The translations under genes were made by a program, and so were the position numbers. A stretch of DNA of 64,000 nucleotides from Kordia sp050633145. GTDB lineage: Bacteria > Bacteroidota > Bacteroidia > Flavobacteriales > Flavobacteriaceae. The stretch covers positions 13,815 to 77,814 of the forward strand of contig NZ_JBOEFY010000025.1 in NCBI RefSeq assembly GCF_050633145.1. Reading direction: 5' to 3'. Shown piece by piece: positions 17,533 to 25,923 of this stretch. Position 1 is the stretch's first letter. The number at the start of each line of letters is the position of its first letter. The notes beneath the pieces were generated by a model, which did not search any database, was not told where the DNA came from, and worked only from the letters and a program-made list of their open reading frames with translations.

Positions 17533-18111
17533 ATGTTAATTACATCATCATCTTATCCAGATACTAATAAAATTTCATTTGCAGTTCAGGTAGAACGCTT
17601 ATATGAAGCAATTACTAAAACAGACATCGCTTTAGGGACTTCAGCAAAACCAATTCCTATAGATACTTTTGTAGCTATTAATGATCCCAATTTATACGAA
17701 TTTAACGGCGGTGAAACGATTGCTTTTCAGTTGGTTGAAGCTAGTGATTCAGCAGATGAAAAAATGAAATTAGAACTAGTTGCTTGTAGAATACACAACG
17801 TAGGACAAGATTTCAATGCAAGATTTGTAACACTTCCTAATCCATGGAAACATGTATTTGATACAAGCCCAAAAAACATTTTAGAACTTCCTGACGGTTC
17901 TCTAACTATAAAACCTATTGACGATGTATGTGCTATTACTGTAATTAAAGATTCTAGAGCTGATGCACTAACCTCGTTCCTTTCCTATGAGGTTGTTTTT
18001 AAATCGACAATTAATATTACAGCACCATCTGGGGAAAGTAAACTTAGAACTTTTTATTTTGTGATTGATCCGTTAATTAAAGTGACTTCAGGCGGAAGCG
18101 GTAAATTATAA
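17533..18111 (+). CDS. Uncharacterised protein
   Basis: 192 residues, no signal peptide, predicted mostly beta (FVAINDPNLYEFNGGETIAFQLVEA, LRTFYFVIDPLIKV). I recognise no family. The stop is 6 bases before the start of the TPR histidine kinase, so it is very likely in the same transcript. A 221-base AT-rich gap with no clear feature separates it from the previous unknown gene. Confidence 0.7.
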   Translation: MLITSSSYPDTNKISFAVQVERLYEAITKTDIALGTSAKPIPIDTFVAINDPNLYEFNGGETIAFQLVEASDSADEKMKLELVACRIHNVGQDFNARFVTLPNPWKHVFDTSPKNILELPDGSLTIKPIDDVCAITVIKDSRADALTSFLSYEVVFKSTINITAPSGESKLRTFYFVIDPLIKVTSGGSGKL

Positions 18112-18117
18112 AAATGT

Positions 18118-19905
18118 ATGATGTTCAATAAACTTTTTTCTTTTTTCACTGTATTTCTGATTGGAAGTAGTATTTGTTTTGCTCAAAATGCAAATAGGCT
18201 AGATAGTTTAGTTACTGTTTTGGAAAACAATAAGTTGCCTAAAAATGAAAAGATTCAATTATTAATTAAAATAGCACATAATCATACTAATACAGATGAA
18301 GGAATGCATTATGCAAAACAATCATTGCAAATGGCTATTGAAATTAATGACCTAGTATTACAGTCACAAGCATGGGAAGAAATTGGAACTATTGAACAGC
18401 GATTAGGAAATAAAAACAATGCCTTAGATGCAATATTTAAGGCATTGCATATTTATGATTCGTTAAATTTGAAAGACAAACAAGCTGCATCGTATATGCA
18501 AATTGGAGGGCATCATGTTGGAGAAAAAGAATACGATCCGGCAATTATATATTTTCAAAAAGCAGAAAAAATTTATTCAGAAATTGAAGATGATTTGTAC
18601 TTGGCTTTTGTATTGACAAACTTAGGAGAAGCCTATCGGTTTGAAGGACAGTTGGAAAATGCAACAACATCGTTAACGAAAGCTTTGGAGTTAAATAAAT
18701 CATTAAAGAACGATGTTGTTGAAGGGTATGCGTTAGGAAATTTGGGAATGGTATATGCAGCTGAAAGTAAATTCACGAAAGCAAAAACATTTTTAACCAA
18801 AGCAATCGCAATTACCAATAGATTACAAGGTGCGTATCCTACATGTGTTTATATAGCTGCACTAGGAAGTGTTTACGAGAAGGAAGGTGATTTTTTACTT
18901 TCAGAGAGTAAGTATACTGAAGCGTTTGCAATGGCAAAGAGTGCTGGACTCAAAGAACAAATTAGAGATTTTAGCGCTGTGCTTACAGGTTTTTATGAAA
19001 AACATAGCGATTATAAAAAAGCATTAAAGTTTCAAAAAGTATATCAGCAATATCAAGATAGTTTAGTCAACAGAGAAAACATTCAAAAGAATGAGCAACT
19101 CAAAGCTGATTATGAAGTATCGAAACGAGAATCAGAAATAAGCATATTAAATATTACAAACGCAAATCAAAAAAGATGGGGAATTGCCTTAATCTCTGGG
19201 TTTGTAATCTTATTATTTCTCGCTTATTTATTATATCGTGGGAATCGAGAAATTAAAAAATCGAATCAAGTTTTATCAGATCAAAAAGAACTTATTAGCA
19301 AACGTGAGCAAGAAAAAGCATTGTTGCTGCAAGAGTTGAATCATCGAGTAAAGAACAATTTGCAAATGGTGTCGAGTTTACTCAATTTGCAAAGTAGAGA
19401 ACTCACAGGTCATCCAGCGAGAGAGGCTATTTTATCAGGAAAATATAGAGTAGAAGCATTGTCGTTAGTACACCGTAAATTATATCAGGAAGGTGTTGAT
19501 ACAAAGATTCCACTCAAAGATTATATTCAAGAATTGGTGTTAGGATTGTTTGAAGGTTATAATGCCGAGTTTGAACCCAATTTTTCTATTGCAGATATCA
19601 ATATAGGAATTGATGTGGCTATTCCGTTGGCGTTAATTATCAATGAAATGGTGATTAATTCGCTGAAATACGCATACGACGGAATTGAAAATCCTTTGTT
19701 GAAAATTGTGATTATGCAAGAAACTAAAGAAGACTTACACCTTCAAGTGATTGATAACGGCATAGGTTTTACAAAAAATGATAATGAAAAAAACAACTCA
19801 TTCGGACTTAAATTAATTACTTCTTTAATAGAACAATTGGAAGGAACAATGGAACGAATTAATACCAAAGGAACACATTGGGAAATGAAAATAAAACTTT
19901 CCTAA
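18118..19905 (+). CDS. TPR-containing sensor histidine kinase (HisKA_2 type)
   Basis: 595 residues. A signal peptide (to FAQ, residue 23) leads into a periplasmic region of tetratricopeptide repeats (about 30-320), then a membrane helix at 355-372. A coiled coil is followed by the H-box LLLQELNHRVKNNLQMVSSL with phospho-acceptor His409, typical of the HisKA_2 class. The HATPase_c domain has NEMVINSLKYA (N box) and DNGIGF. The LytTR response regulator starts 20 bases downstream and is its evident partner. The signal sensed is unknown. Confidence 0.93.
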   Translation: MMFNKLFSFFTVFLIGSSICFAQNANRLDSLVTVLENNKLPKNEKIQLLIKIAHNHTNTDEGMHYAKQSLQMAIEINDLVLQSQAWEEIGTIEQRLGNKNNALDAIFKALHIYDSLNLKDKQAASYMQIGGHHVGEKEYDPAIIYFQKAEKIYSEIEDDLYLAFVLTNLGEAYRFEGQLENATTSLTKALELNKSLKNDVVEGYALGNLGMVYAAESKFTKAKTFLTKAIAITNRLQGAYPTCVYIAALGSVYEKEGDFLLSESKYTEAFAMAKSAGLKEQIRDFSAVLTGFYEKHSDYKKALKFQKVYQQYQDSLVNRENIQKNEQLKADYEVSKRESEISILNITNANQKRWGIALISGFVILLFLAYLLYRGNREIKKSNQVLSDQKELISKREQEKALLLQELNHRVKNNLQMVSSLLNLQSRELTGHPAREAILSGKYRVEALSLVHRKLYQEGVDTKIPLKDYIQELVLGLFEGYNAEFEPNFSIADINIGIDVAIPLALIINEMVINSLKYAYDGIENPLLKIVIMQETKEDLHLQVIDNGIGFTKNDNEKNNSFGLKLITSLIEQLEGTMERINTKGTHWEMKIKLS

Positions 19906-19925
19906 TTCCATCATAAAAGAAAAAC

Positions 19926-20687
19926 ATGAGCACTACCATAAAAATTTTAGTTGTTGAAGATGAAATCATATTGGCACACGATATTCGTGATCGATTGTCT
20001 GATATGAATTATGAAGTTGTCGGAATTGCACCTTCGGTGGCAAAAGCGGTGACTATACTAGACGAAAATAATGCGATTGATATTATCATGATTGATATCA
20101 TCTTAAAAGGAGATAAAGACGGAATTGAATTGGCACGAATTGTAAATGAAAAGTATCATGTTCCATTTATCTTTTTAACATCGCATGCAGATACTTCATT
20201 AGTTGAACGTGCAAAAAAAGTACATCCGTATGCGTATATTTTAAAACCGTTTAATGACCGACAAGTTAAAATTGCTATTGAATTGGCTTTGATGAATTTT
20301 TCAAACAAAACACCAGGGAAAGATGTGTTTGAAAGCAAAGAAACTATTGTGGAAGAATCACAGGTTTTGCAAATAAAAGACAGTTTGTTTCTAAAAAAAA
20401 ATTACCACTTTGTACGTGTACCTTTAACAGATATTTTATTCATAGAAGCAGACAATAATTACTGTACAGTGTATACAAAATCTGAACGCTTCGTGTATGC
20501 AGTTGTGATGAAAAAGATCGAATCGCAATTACCAGCTACAAACTTTATTCGAACACATCGAAGTTATATTGTCAACATCAATCAGGTGAGTGGATTTGAA
20601 GGGAACATCTTATTTGTGGGAACACATAAAATTCCAGTAAGTAAATCGCAAAAAGAACAGGTGTTTAAGCTTTTTAAGACGATTTAG
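19926..20687 (+). CDS. LytTR-family response regulator
   Basis: 253 residues. The receiver domain (about 5-125) has VVEDE acidic residues, phospho-acceptor Asp57 (MIDIIL), the switch Thr in FLTSHAD and Lys in YILKPF. The LytTR DNA-binding domain covers the last 100 residues (DILFIEADNNYCTVYTKS, FIRTHRSYIVNINQV). It is paired with the kinase just upstream and followed by a strong terminator, so the unit ends here. Its targets could include the two unknown genes at 16772 and 17533. Confidence 0.95.
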   Translation: MSTTIKILVVEDEIILAHDIRDRLSDMNYEVVGIAPSVAKAVTILDENNAIDIIMIDIILKGDKDGIELARIVNEKYHVPFIFLTSHADTSLVERAKKVHPYAYILKPFNDRQVKIAIELALMNFSNKTPGKDVFESKETIVEESQVLQIKDSLFLKKNYHFVRVPLTDILFIEADNNYCTVYTKSERFVYAVVMKKIESQLPATNFIRTHRSYIVNINQVSGFEGNILFVGTHKIPVSKSQKEQVFKLFKTI

Positions 20688-20703
20688 GAATTTGATATCA
20701 TAA

Positions 20704-20743
20704 AAAAACGCCAGGTTGACATCTTCAATCTGGCGTTTTTTTT
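20704..20743 (+). terminator. Rho-independent terminator after the LytTR regulator
   Basis: AAACGCCAG ... CTGGCGTTT stem with an additional TTGA/TCAA pairing inside and an 8-base T run. It sits between convergent genes. Confidence 0.85.
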
Positions 20744-20758
20744 ACGATAAAGAATGAT

Positions 20759-21376
20759 TTACTTTTTATACGTAATTGTTTCTCTAACCATTTTAATTGT
20801 CTTTTTAGCTTCATCTGATGAGTTTCCGTATTCGTTTGGAGAATCTTGGAAGGCAAGAATGCGTGTTTTTCCATCTTTCATTGGAATTTCTAGAAAATCT
20901 TGGGTAAGTTTTTCGCCCATTAAATTCACATTGATTCTTTTTCCATATAATTCTCTTCCGCCTAAACTCATGGAAGTTTTTTCAATTTTACAATTTTCTC
21001 TTCCATAACGTCCTGCAATTTCATTTACAAAACTATCAAAACTGCTTCCTTGCATAATTTCAAAAAACATAATCACAAAATTATTTCCATCAAACATCCA
21101 GTTTTTATATCCAAAATCTTCTTCATATTCAAAACCTAAATTTGAAGGATAACTAAAGGAAATGGTTCCATTATTAAAAGTTCGAGAATCTGCAATTTTC
21201 ACAGAAACAGTAGTGCCATTTTGTTTTATGGTTTCTCCTTCTGAAATTGTATGTTTCTTACCATTAATGGTGACAATTAAACCAGCTTTTGGCTCTTTGG
21301 TAGCATCCGATTGTGCTTGTGCGAAATATAAATTTCCAACCAAAAATAAAGAAAGTAATAGTACTGAAAATTTCAT
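20759..21376 (-). CDS. Uncharacterised secreted protein
   Basis: 205 residues with a signal peptide ending near AQAQ (residue 22). The mature part is beta-rich, with SYPSNLGFEYEEDFGYKNW and a conserved-looking segment LYGKRINVNLMGEKLTQDFLEIP. I recognise no family. The start region shares a 47-base leader with the gene at 21432-21818, including the first codons MKFS. Confidence 0.68.
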   Translation of the reverse strand: MKFSVLLLSLFLVGNLYFAQAQSDATKEPKAGLIVTINGKKHTISEGETIKQNGTTVSVKIADSRTFNNGTISFSYPSNLGFEYEEDFGYKNWMFDGNNFVIMFFEIMQGSSFDSFVNEIAGRYGRENCKIEKTSMSLGGRELYGKRINVNLMGEKLTQDFLEIPMKDGKTRILAFQDSPNEYGNSSDEAKKTIKMVRETITYKK

Positions 21377-21413
21377 ATAAATGTAATTAAGTTGACTATA
21401 AACCTACGATTTT
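21366..21413 (-). repeat. Duplicated leader sequence, copy 1
   Basis: The segment covering the start codon and upstream leader of the gene at 20759-21376 is nearly identical to 21808-21854, with a small indel and two or three substitutions. The shared core is GTTGACyATAAACCTACGA. It suggests a duplicated promoter and 5' leader. Confidence 0.7.
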
Positions 21414-21431
21414 CTTTTTAGTTTTCCGCTT

Positions 21432-21818
21432 TTATATAGCAGATTTGTTATTTTTTGCTTGCTTGCTAAATTGTAAAATAGTACTAATCATTAGTGAGAT
21501 ATTTAATACTACAGAGATAATATGAATTGCAGGAATACTACTTGAGTCAAACCCAAAACCACGATCAAAAGTTAGGATGTGAATTATAGAAACCAAGGTG
21601 AGAAATAGTATAACAACATAAAAAACTATAGTTATTAAATTGAAACGATTTTCCTTTATAAAATGCTGTACAATAAACACGCATAAAAGTATAGGGAAAC
21701 TATAATACAGACTAAACATTGCGTCGATACTGAATTCGTTTGTGACAAATTCAAAAACGATCAAAAGTACTACGAGAATAGCAACTAAGATTGAAAATTG
21801 TTTCAAGGAAAATTTCAT
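21432..21818 (-). CDS. Small integral membrane protein, four predicted helices
   Basis: 128 residues from the ATG at 21818; upstream in-frame starts at 21839 and 21878 would overlap the duplicated leader. Four hydrophobic segments are evident (FSILVAILVVLLIVFEFV, YYSFPILLCVFIVQHF, FNLITIVFYVVILFLTLVSI, ISVVLNISLMISTILQF). There is no recognised family. Its leader matches that of the next gene downstream on the same strand, so both may respond to the same signal. Confidence 0.62.
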   Translation of the reverse strand: MKFSLKQFSILVAILVVLLIVFEFVTNEFSIDAMFSLYYSFPILLCVFIVQHFIKENRFNLITIVFYVVILFLTLVSIIHILTFDRGFGFDSSSIPAIHIISVVLNISLMISTILQFSKQAKNNKSAI

Positions 21819-21854
21819 GAATATAATTAAGTTGACCATAAACCTACGATTTTT
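21808..21854 (-). repeat. Duplicated leader sequence, copy 2
   Basis: Second copy of the leader described at 21366-21413; it covers the start codon and about 40 bases upstream of the four-helix membrane protein. Confidence 0.7.
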
Positions 21855-21978
21855 TATAAACTTAAAAAATGCACACAAAAGTATGTATCGGAATTCATAA
21901 ATCGCGATATTCTTCTTTTCCTTTCAAGGATTTAGTTCTTTAACTTAGAGATGAAAATTAACTGTAAAATTACATATC

Positions 21979-22209
21979 ATGAAGAAAAAGAATTTAAACT
22001 CGTTATCGCTTAACAAGTCATCAGTATCAAATTTAGATGCATTAACGACTTCAGGAGGAAGATTAGCTAGTGGAGTTGATTGTGTAACACAAGTAGGGTC
22101 TTGCCAAACAACCTCTTGTGTGTGTACTGATAATCCTTTAGTTTGCGCACCATCTTGGGATGGAACTTGCGGTACAGGAATCCTTAGTTGTATTCCACCA
22201 AGAAAGTAA
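21979..22209 (+). CDS. Lanthipeptide-like RiPP precursor peptide
   Basis: 76 residues. The leader MKKKNLNSLSLNKSSVSNL has the Bacteroidota KLxLNK-type pattern of class I lanthipeptide and GG natural-product precursors. A TTSGGRLASG segment gives a possible double-glycine cleavage site near residues 31-32. The core region holds seven cysteines (spaced as SC, SCVC, VC, TC, SC) and many Ser/Thr that could be dehydrated and joined in thioether rings. No LanB, LanC, protease or ABC transporter is found within the window, so enzymes would have to act in trans. A hairpin with a T run follows. The product type is inferred from the leader. Confidence 0.75.
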   Translation: MKKKNLNSLSLNKSSVSNLDALTTSGGRLASGVDCVTQVGSCQTTSCVCTDNPLVCAPSWDGTCGTGILSCIPPRK

Positions 22210-22230
22210 ACATCATTGCAACATTAAAAA

Positions 22231-22315
22231 GCGGTTGTCTAAAAAGTTTTAAAAGCACAGTTCAACATATAATTTGGTTTGACAAAATTCTACTTTCGAG
22301 ACAGCCTCTTTTTTC
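22231..22315 (+). terminator. Long-loop hairpin terminator after the RiPP precursor
   Basis: GGTTGTCT at 22233-22240 pairs with AGACAGCC at 22299-22306 (one G-U pair), followed by TCTTTTTT. The 58-base loop is unusually long. It lies between the precursor and the convergent sigma gene. Confidence 0.5.
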
Positions 22316-22321
22316 AAGTGT

Positions 22322-23563
22322 TTATTTTTTAATTAAAATAGCACGCTTCTTTTGTAGATGTTCTTTTTCTAAAGAATTTGTCACGGTTTGAAGCGCCAAA
22401 TCAATATTCTCTATTGCTTTTTCTATGTTGTTTGTAGCGAACTCGTAATCGGAAAGTGTTCCGTAATACAGATAACTTCGTTGTTCCAAATCGCTGGCTT
22501 CCAATTGATCCAAATAGTATTTCGCTTTCGTAAAATCGGAGCTTTGCAAACACACAACGGCCATTGTCAATACATGAATAGGAATGGGTTGCATAGCATA
22601 CAAACATTCATACCAATATAAAATTTTTGACCAATTGGTATCATCAAAATGCGCTGCACGTAAATGTTCTGCTGCAATTGCCGCTTCGTAATGATAACAA
22701 GAAAACTCAGCATCAGCAACGGCTTTATTCATCATTGTATTTGCAAGTTCTACTAATGGAAAATGCCACAAACTGCGATCTTGTTGTTTTAAATCGAGGA
22801 TTTCATTTGACGAATTTATTTTTGCATCCAATCGTGCTGAATGAAAACACATCAATGCAAACAATGCATACACAGCCGATGTTCGAGTCAATTCATTTTT
22901 AAGTAACATTTTACACAAACGCATGGCTTCTCCGCATAGTTCTTTCCGAATTAAGGTTTCTTGCGTATTGGAATGAAAACCTTCGTTAAAGATTAAATAC
23001 AAGACTTCCATAACGCTTTCCAAACGTTGTGGCAATGCTTTTCCTTGCGGAATATGAAATTTGATTGTTCCTTTTTGGATGGTTTTGCGAGCGCGAAACA
23101 AGCGTTTTTTTACCGTTTCTTCTTTGGTCAATAGTGCAGACGCAATTTCTTTAATGCTAAATCCAGAAACGGTTTTTAAAGCAAAGGAAATTCGGTCACG
23201 TGGATCTAAACTTGGGTGACAAGCTGTAAAAATCATGCGCAGTTGTGCATCTTCAATTTCAGCGTCTAAAAAGAGTTCGTTTACGGCAATAAAATCACGG
23301 CTTTGTTGCAGATTTGGAAGTAGATTTTTCTCTGCTTTTAACTTTCTAAAAATATCTAAGACTCGGTTTTTAGCCGCTTTTGTCAACCAAGCTTCTGGGT
23401 TTTCAGGTTGTTGTTGTCGCCAAGCAATACTGGCTTTAATAAACGTATCTTGTACGGCATCTTCAATAATTTCAAGATGCGAAAGCCCAAAAATTCGGGT
23501 TAACACAGAGACCATTTTTCCACTATGATAGCGAAATAAATGGTCTATGAGTTTGTGTTCCAT
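22322..23563 (-). CDS. ECF42-type RNA polymerase sigma factor with C-terminal helical-repeat domain
   Basis: 413 residues, far longer than a usual ECF factor. Sigma region 2 is seen as HLEIIEDAVQDTFIKA (30-45) and region 4 as DRISFALKTVSGFSIKEIASALLTKEE (about 120-150). The remaining 230 residues are the helical, TPR-like extension typical of the ECF42 group, with FNEGF near its start. ECF42 genes sit beside a YCII/DGPF-domain gene, exactly as here: the YCII stop and this start overlap (TAATG). The extension is thought to replace an anti-sigma factor in control. Confidence 0.93.
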   Translation of the reverse strand: MEHKLIDHLFRYHSGKMVSVLTRIFGLSHLEIIEDAVQDTFIKASIAWRQQQPENPEAWLTKAAKNRVLDIFRKLKAEKNLLPNLQQSRDFIAVNELFLDAEIEDAQLRMIFTACHPSLDPRDRISFALKTVSGFSIKEIASALLTKEETVKKRLFRARKTIQKGTIKFHIPQGKALPQRLESVMEVLYLIFNEGFHSNTQETLIRKELCGEAMRLCKMLLKNELTRTSAVYALFALMCFHSARLDAKINSSNEILDLKQQDRSLWHFPLVELANTMMNKAVADAEFSCYHYEAAIAAEHLRAAHFDDTNWSKILYWYECLYAMQPIPIHVLTMAVVCLQSSDFTKAKYYLDQLEASDLEQRSYLYYGTLSDYEFATNNIEKAIENIDLALQTVTNSLEKEHLQKKRAILIKK

Positions 23564-23916
23564 TATTTGTGATCTTCAAAAACAGTTACTTCTCTAATTT
23601 CAACAGTTCCGCCTAAATCATAATCAGGGAAGTCTTGCGCAATTTCTTGAACGGCGTCAAAATCGTTGGCAACTACCAAATAATAACCGCCAATAATTTC
23701 TTTTACCTCTGTAGAAGTCAAATCGGTCACGGTACGATTTTCACCAACAATGCGACGTATTTGAGGATTTAATGCATTTCCACCGCGCAAAATTCCTGCT
23801 TGTTCCATTTTATTTCCCCAAGCGAACCATTTTCCCATACGGTTTTGTAATTCTTCTGGCGAAAGCCCTAAATCAGCATAATCTGCTCCGACGAAAATCA
23901 TCATAAATTCTTTCAT
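23563..23916 (-). CDS. YCII/DGPF-domain protein, ECF42 partner
   Basis: 117 residues from the ATG at 23916 (MKEFMMIFVG); the longer reading from 23967 adds an unlikely basic N-terminus. The YCII-related fold is recognised from the start strand, the KWFAWGNKMEQAGILRGG segment and the GGYYLVVANDFDAVQEIA segment. It overlaps the sigma gene start by one base, so the two are translationally coupled. It is a probable target or modulator of ECF42, as in other bacteria with this pair. Confidence 0.9.
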   Translation of the reverse strand: MKEFMMIFVGADYADLGLSPEELQNRMGKWFAWGNKMEQAGILRGGNALNPQIRRIVGENRTVTDLTSTEVKEIIGGYYLVVANDFDAVQEIAQDFPDYDLGGTVEIREVTVFEDHK

Positions 23917-23986
23917 AATAGTGTTTTTTATAAGGTTTATATGTTTAAGACGTTTTGCAAAAGACAAAAGAGGACATATTTTGTAA

Positions 23987-24487
23987 TTATTTTTTTTCTG
24001 GATTTTGAAATGCTTGTGAAACCATCCGTTTTACAACCATTCGATGAAATGGTTTGATGAGGTTCATGTATATTTTACCTTTCTTATTGTTGTACTCAAC
24101 TAATGTAGTCACTTTTATATTGTGTGAAGCTACTTTGGTATCGGAAACAATGGCTCTAAAATTTAAGTGACTGTCGTTAGCGCCTAAAATGATTTCGTTG
24201 GGAGCGATATCGTAAATCTTGAAGAATTTGATGTAACCGCCAACTTTAAAATCTTCATTATAATCTGGTGGAACACCTGTTTTCAATCCGAAGAATTGTA
24301 CAATACTATTTCTAACTTTAAACAAAAACCTAACCCATTTTGGCGTTGTGTTAAAAACTAGATTCGTAACTTCTTGAATAGAATGTTTGTGATTTGTTGT
24401 TGAAAATGTATCTGCAAAATCAACTTTTGGAAATAATTGCGTTGCTTTTTCCGAGATAAAAACGGTTTCCTCTTTTACTTTTAACAT
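23987..24487 (-). CDS. DUF2867 domain protein
   Basis: 166 residues, no signal peptide. The pattern FADTFSTTNHKH, GGYIKFFKIYDIAPNEIILGAND, HLNFRAIVS and KPFHRMVVKRM fits DUF2867, a START/SRPBCC-like family of unknown role. It lies 71 bases upstream of the YCII start on the same strand and could be part of that unit. Confidence 0.8.
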   Translation of the reverse strand: MLKVKEETVFISEKATQLFPKVDFADTFSTTNHKHSIQEVTNLVFNTTPKWVRFLFKVRNSIVQFFGLKTGVPPDYNEDFKVGGYIKFFKIYDIAPNEIILGANDSHLNFRAIVSDTKVASHNIKVTTLVEYNNKKGKIYMNLIKPFHRMVVKRMVSQAFQNPEKK

Positions 24488-24543
24488 TGTGAATAGGTAT
24501 AAATGTCAATACTTTTTAAAGAAACCTAAAGTTACGACATTCA

Positions 24544-25104
24544 CTAGCGATTTGCATATTTTTCCAAAGCTTTTCTAAGTATTATTCCATCTTTTTTAGT
24601 TGGATTCCAAGAATAGCTAATATTGTTTACTTTGCAGTAGCGTTCAAAATCACCATACAATTTCTCGTTGGCTTTATTGTTGTTTGTTTCGCCTGGAGCA
24701 AAATCATATTTTTGTTTTAAAATCTTTTTATCTTTTAAATAATACGTTGTTTTGAAACTACGCAGTTTTCTTTTAAAAGCAACATCAATATAATTAGAAC
24801 TCTTTTCAATCAATATGATAATTGAGTCGTTTTCAGAAACTACTTTTTCAATTGTTGTTGATGAACTCAGTTCTTTTGCCCATTCTAAATTTCTCAAAAG
24901 TTCTGCTCTATTTTTAACTTCAACAAAATCGTTTCTAAACGTTTCTTTATAATTCTCATCAGCCATAGAAGCCAATTTAGCCGCGTCAAAATTATTTCGT
25001 GCCTTTATAAAGGATTTAACAACTGTAAGATTTTCACTGTCGTTTGTACAAGATACCATACATACAACTGAAAAAACTAAGATTAAAACATGTTTAAAAT
25101 TCAT
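24544..25104 (-). CDS. NTF2-like lipoprotein
   Basis: 186 residues with signal peptide and lipobox (CMVSC, Cys19). The following region VVKSFIKARNNFDAAKLASMADENYKE is typical of a SnoaL/NTF2 fold that starts with a helix and a buried polar residue, with later beta strands (IIILIEKSSNYIDVAFKRKL). A C-terminal extension of about 60 residues is present. The ligand is unknown. It stands alone with about 45-55 base gaps to its neighbours. Confidence 0.75.
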   Translation of the reverse strand: MNFKHVLILVFSVVCMVSCTNDSENLTVVKSFIKARNNFDAAKLASMADENYKETFRNDFVEVKNRAELLRNLEWAKELSSSTTIEKVVSENDSIIILIEKSSNYIDVAFKRKLRSFKTTYYLKDKKILKQKYDFAPGETNNNKANEKLYGDFERYCKVNNISYSWNPTKKDGIILRKALEKYANR

Positions 25105-25149
25105 TATACTCTCTTTTTAAAAAATTTGCTTAAAGATACTTTTCTTTTA

Positions 25150-25923
25150 TTACGAATGGCATATTTTTTCTTCTAAAATATAACCAGCCACATCTTTTGC
25201 CCAAACTTGATACGCTAATTCTGACGGATGTACACCATCGCTAAAAAAATCTTCGGGAGCCGCATCAAGATTCATTCTGTCAACTAAATCATGATATTCT
25301 AAACCTTTGGCTCTGTAATATACGTTTTCGTAATCTTTAACGACTTTCTCTAGTTCTTTTCCTAGATGTAATACCAAGTTTCCAATGATAAACTTAAATG
25401 CGCCTGTAAATGGTGTAAACTCTTTAATTGGCGGCATGTTGGCAAATACAATTGGAGTTTTTGGATAACTAAAACGAATATTGTCTAGTAAAGCACGAAT
25501 ATCTTTGTTCCATCGTTTTGGAGAACTGAGTTTAAAAGTATCGTTTCCGCCGAGTCCAATTACGATTAAATCTACCGATTCATCTTTAATTTGTGGAATG
25601 ATTTTTTGGAGGACACATTGTACTGTATATCCACTTTTTGCATACACTTTCCATGAAATATTTGTCGAAATTTCTTTAGATAATTCTTTTGCTAATGTTC
25701 CTGTAAATCCAGATTCATTCGTACTTGCGCCAACGCCAGCAATGGTACTTTCGCCAATGGTAATCAACTGAAATAACTGTTCACTATTTACTTTACTGAT
25801 ACCTTCAATATCAGTTGCTTCAGGCAATTTAGGTAAATTTCTTTCTATTTTTCTTCCTTGAAAGTAGAGTAGTGGCAAAAGCGGAATAGAAACTATCGCG
25901 CCAAGCGTATATTTAAGATTCAT
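25150..25923 (-). CDS. SGNH/GDSL-type hydrolase, membrane-anchored
   Basis: 257 residues from the ATG at 25923; the upstream TTG is unlikely because this ATG overlaps the CHAT stop (ATGA). A hydrophobic N-terminal segment (YTLGAIVSIPLLPLLYFQG) probably anchors it. SGNH blocks: ITIGESTIAGVG (nucleophile Ser in GES rather than GDS), the Gly block, VIGLGGNDTFK (block III) and DGVHPSE (block V, with Asp and His). It is an esterase or lipase, probably periplasmic. Coupling to the CHAT protein gene suggests that the two are made together. Confidence 0.9.
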   Translation of the reverse strand: MNLKYTLGAIVSIPLLPLLYFQGRKIERNLPKLPEATDIEGISKVNSEQLFQLITIGESTIAGVGASTNESGFTGTLAKELSKEISTNISWKVYAKSGYTVQCVLQKIIPQIKDESVDLIVIGLGGNDTFKLSSPKRWNKDIRALLDNIRFSYPKTPIVFANMPPIKEFTPFTGAFKFIIGNLVLHLGKELEKVVKDYENVYYRAKGLEYHDLVDRMNLDAAPEDFFSDGVHPSELAYQVWAKDVAGYILEEKICHS

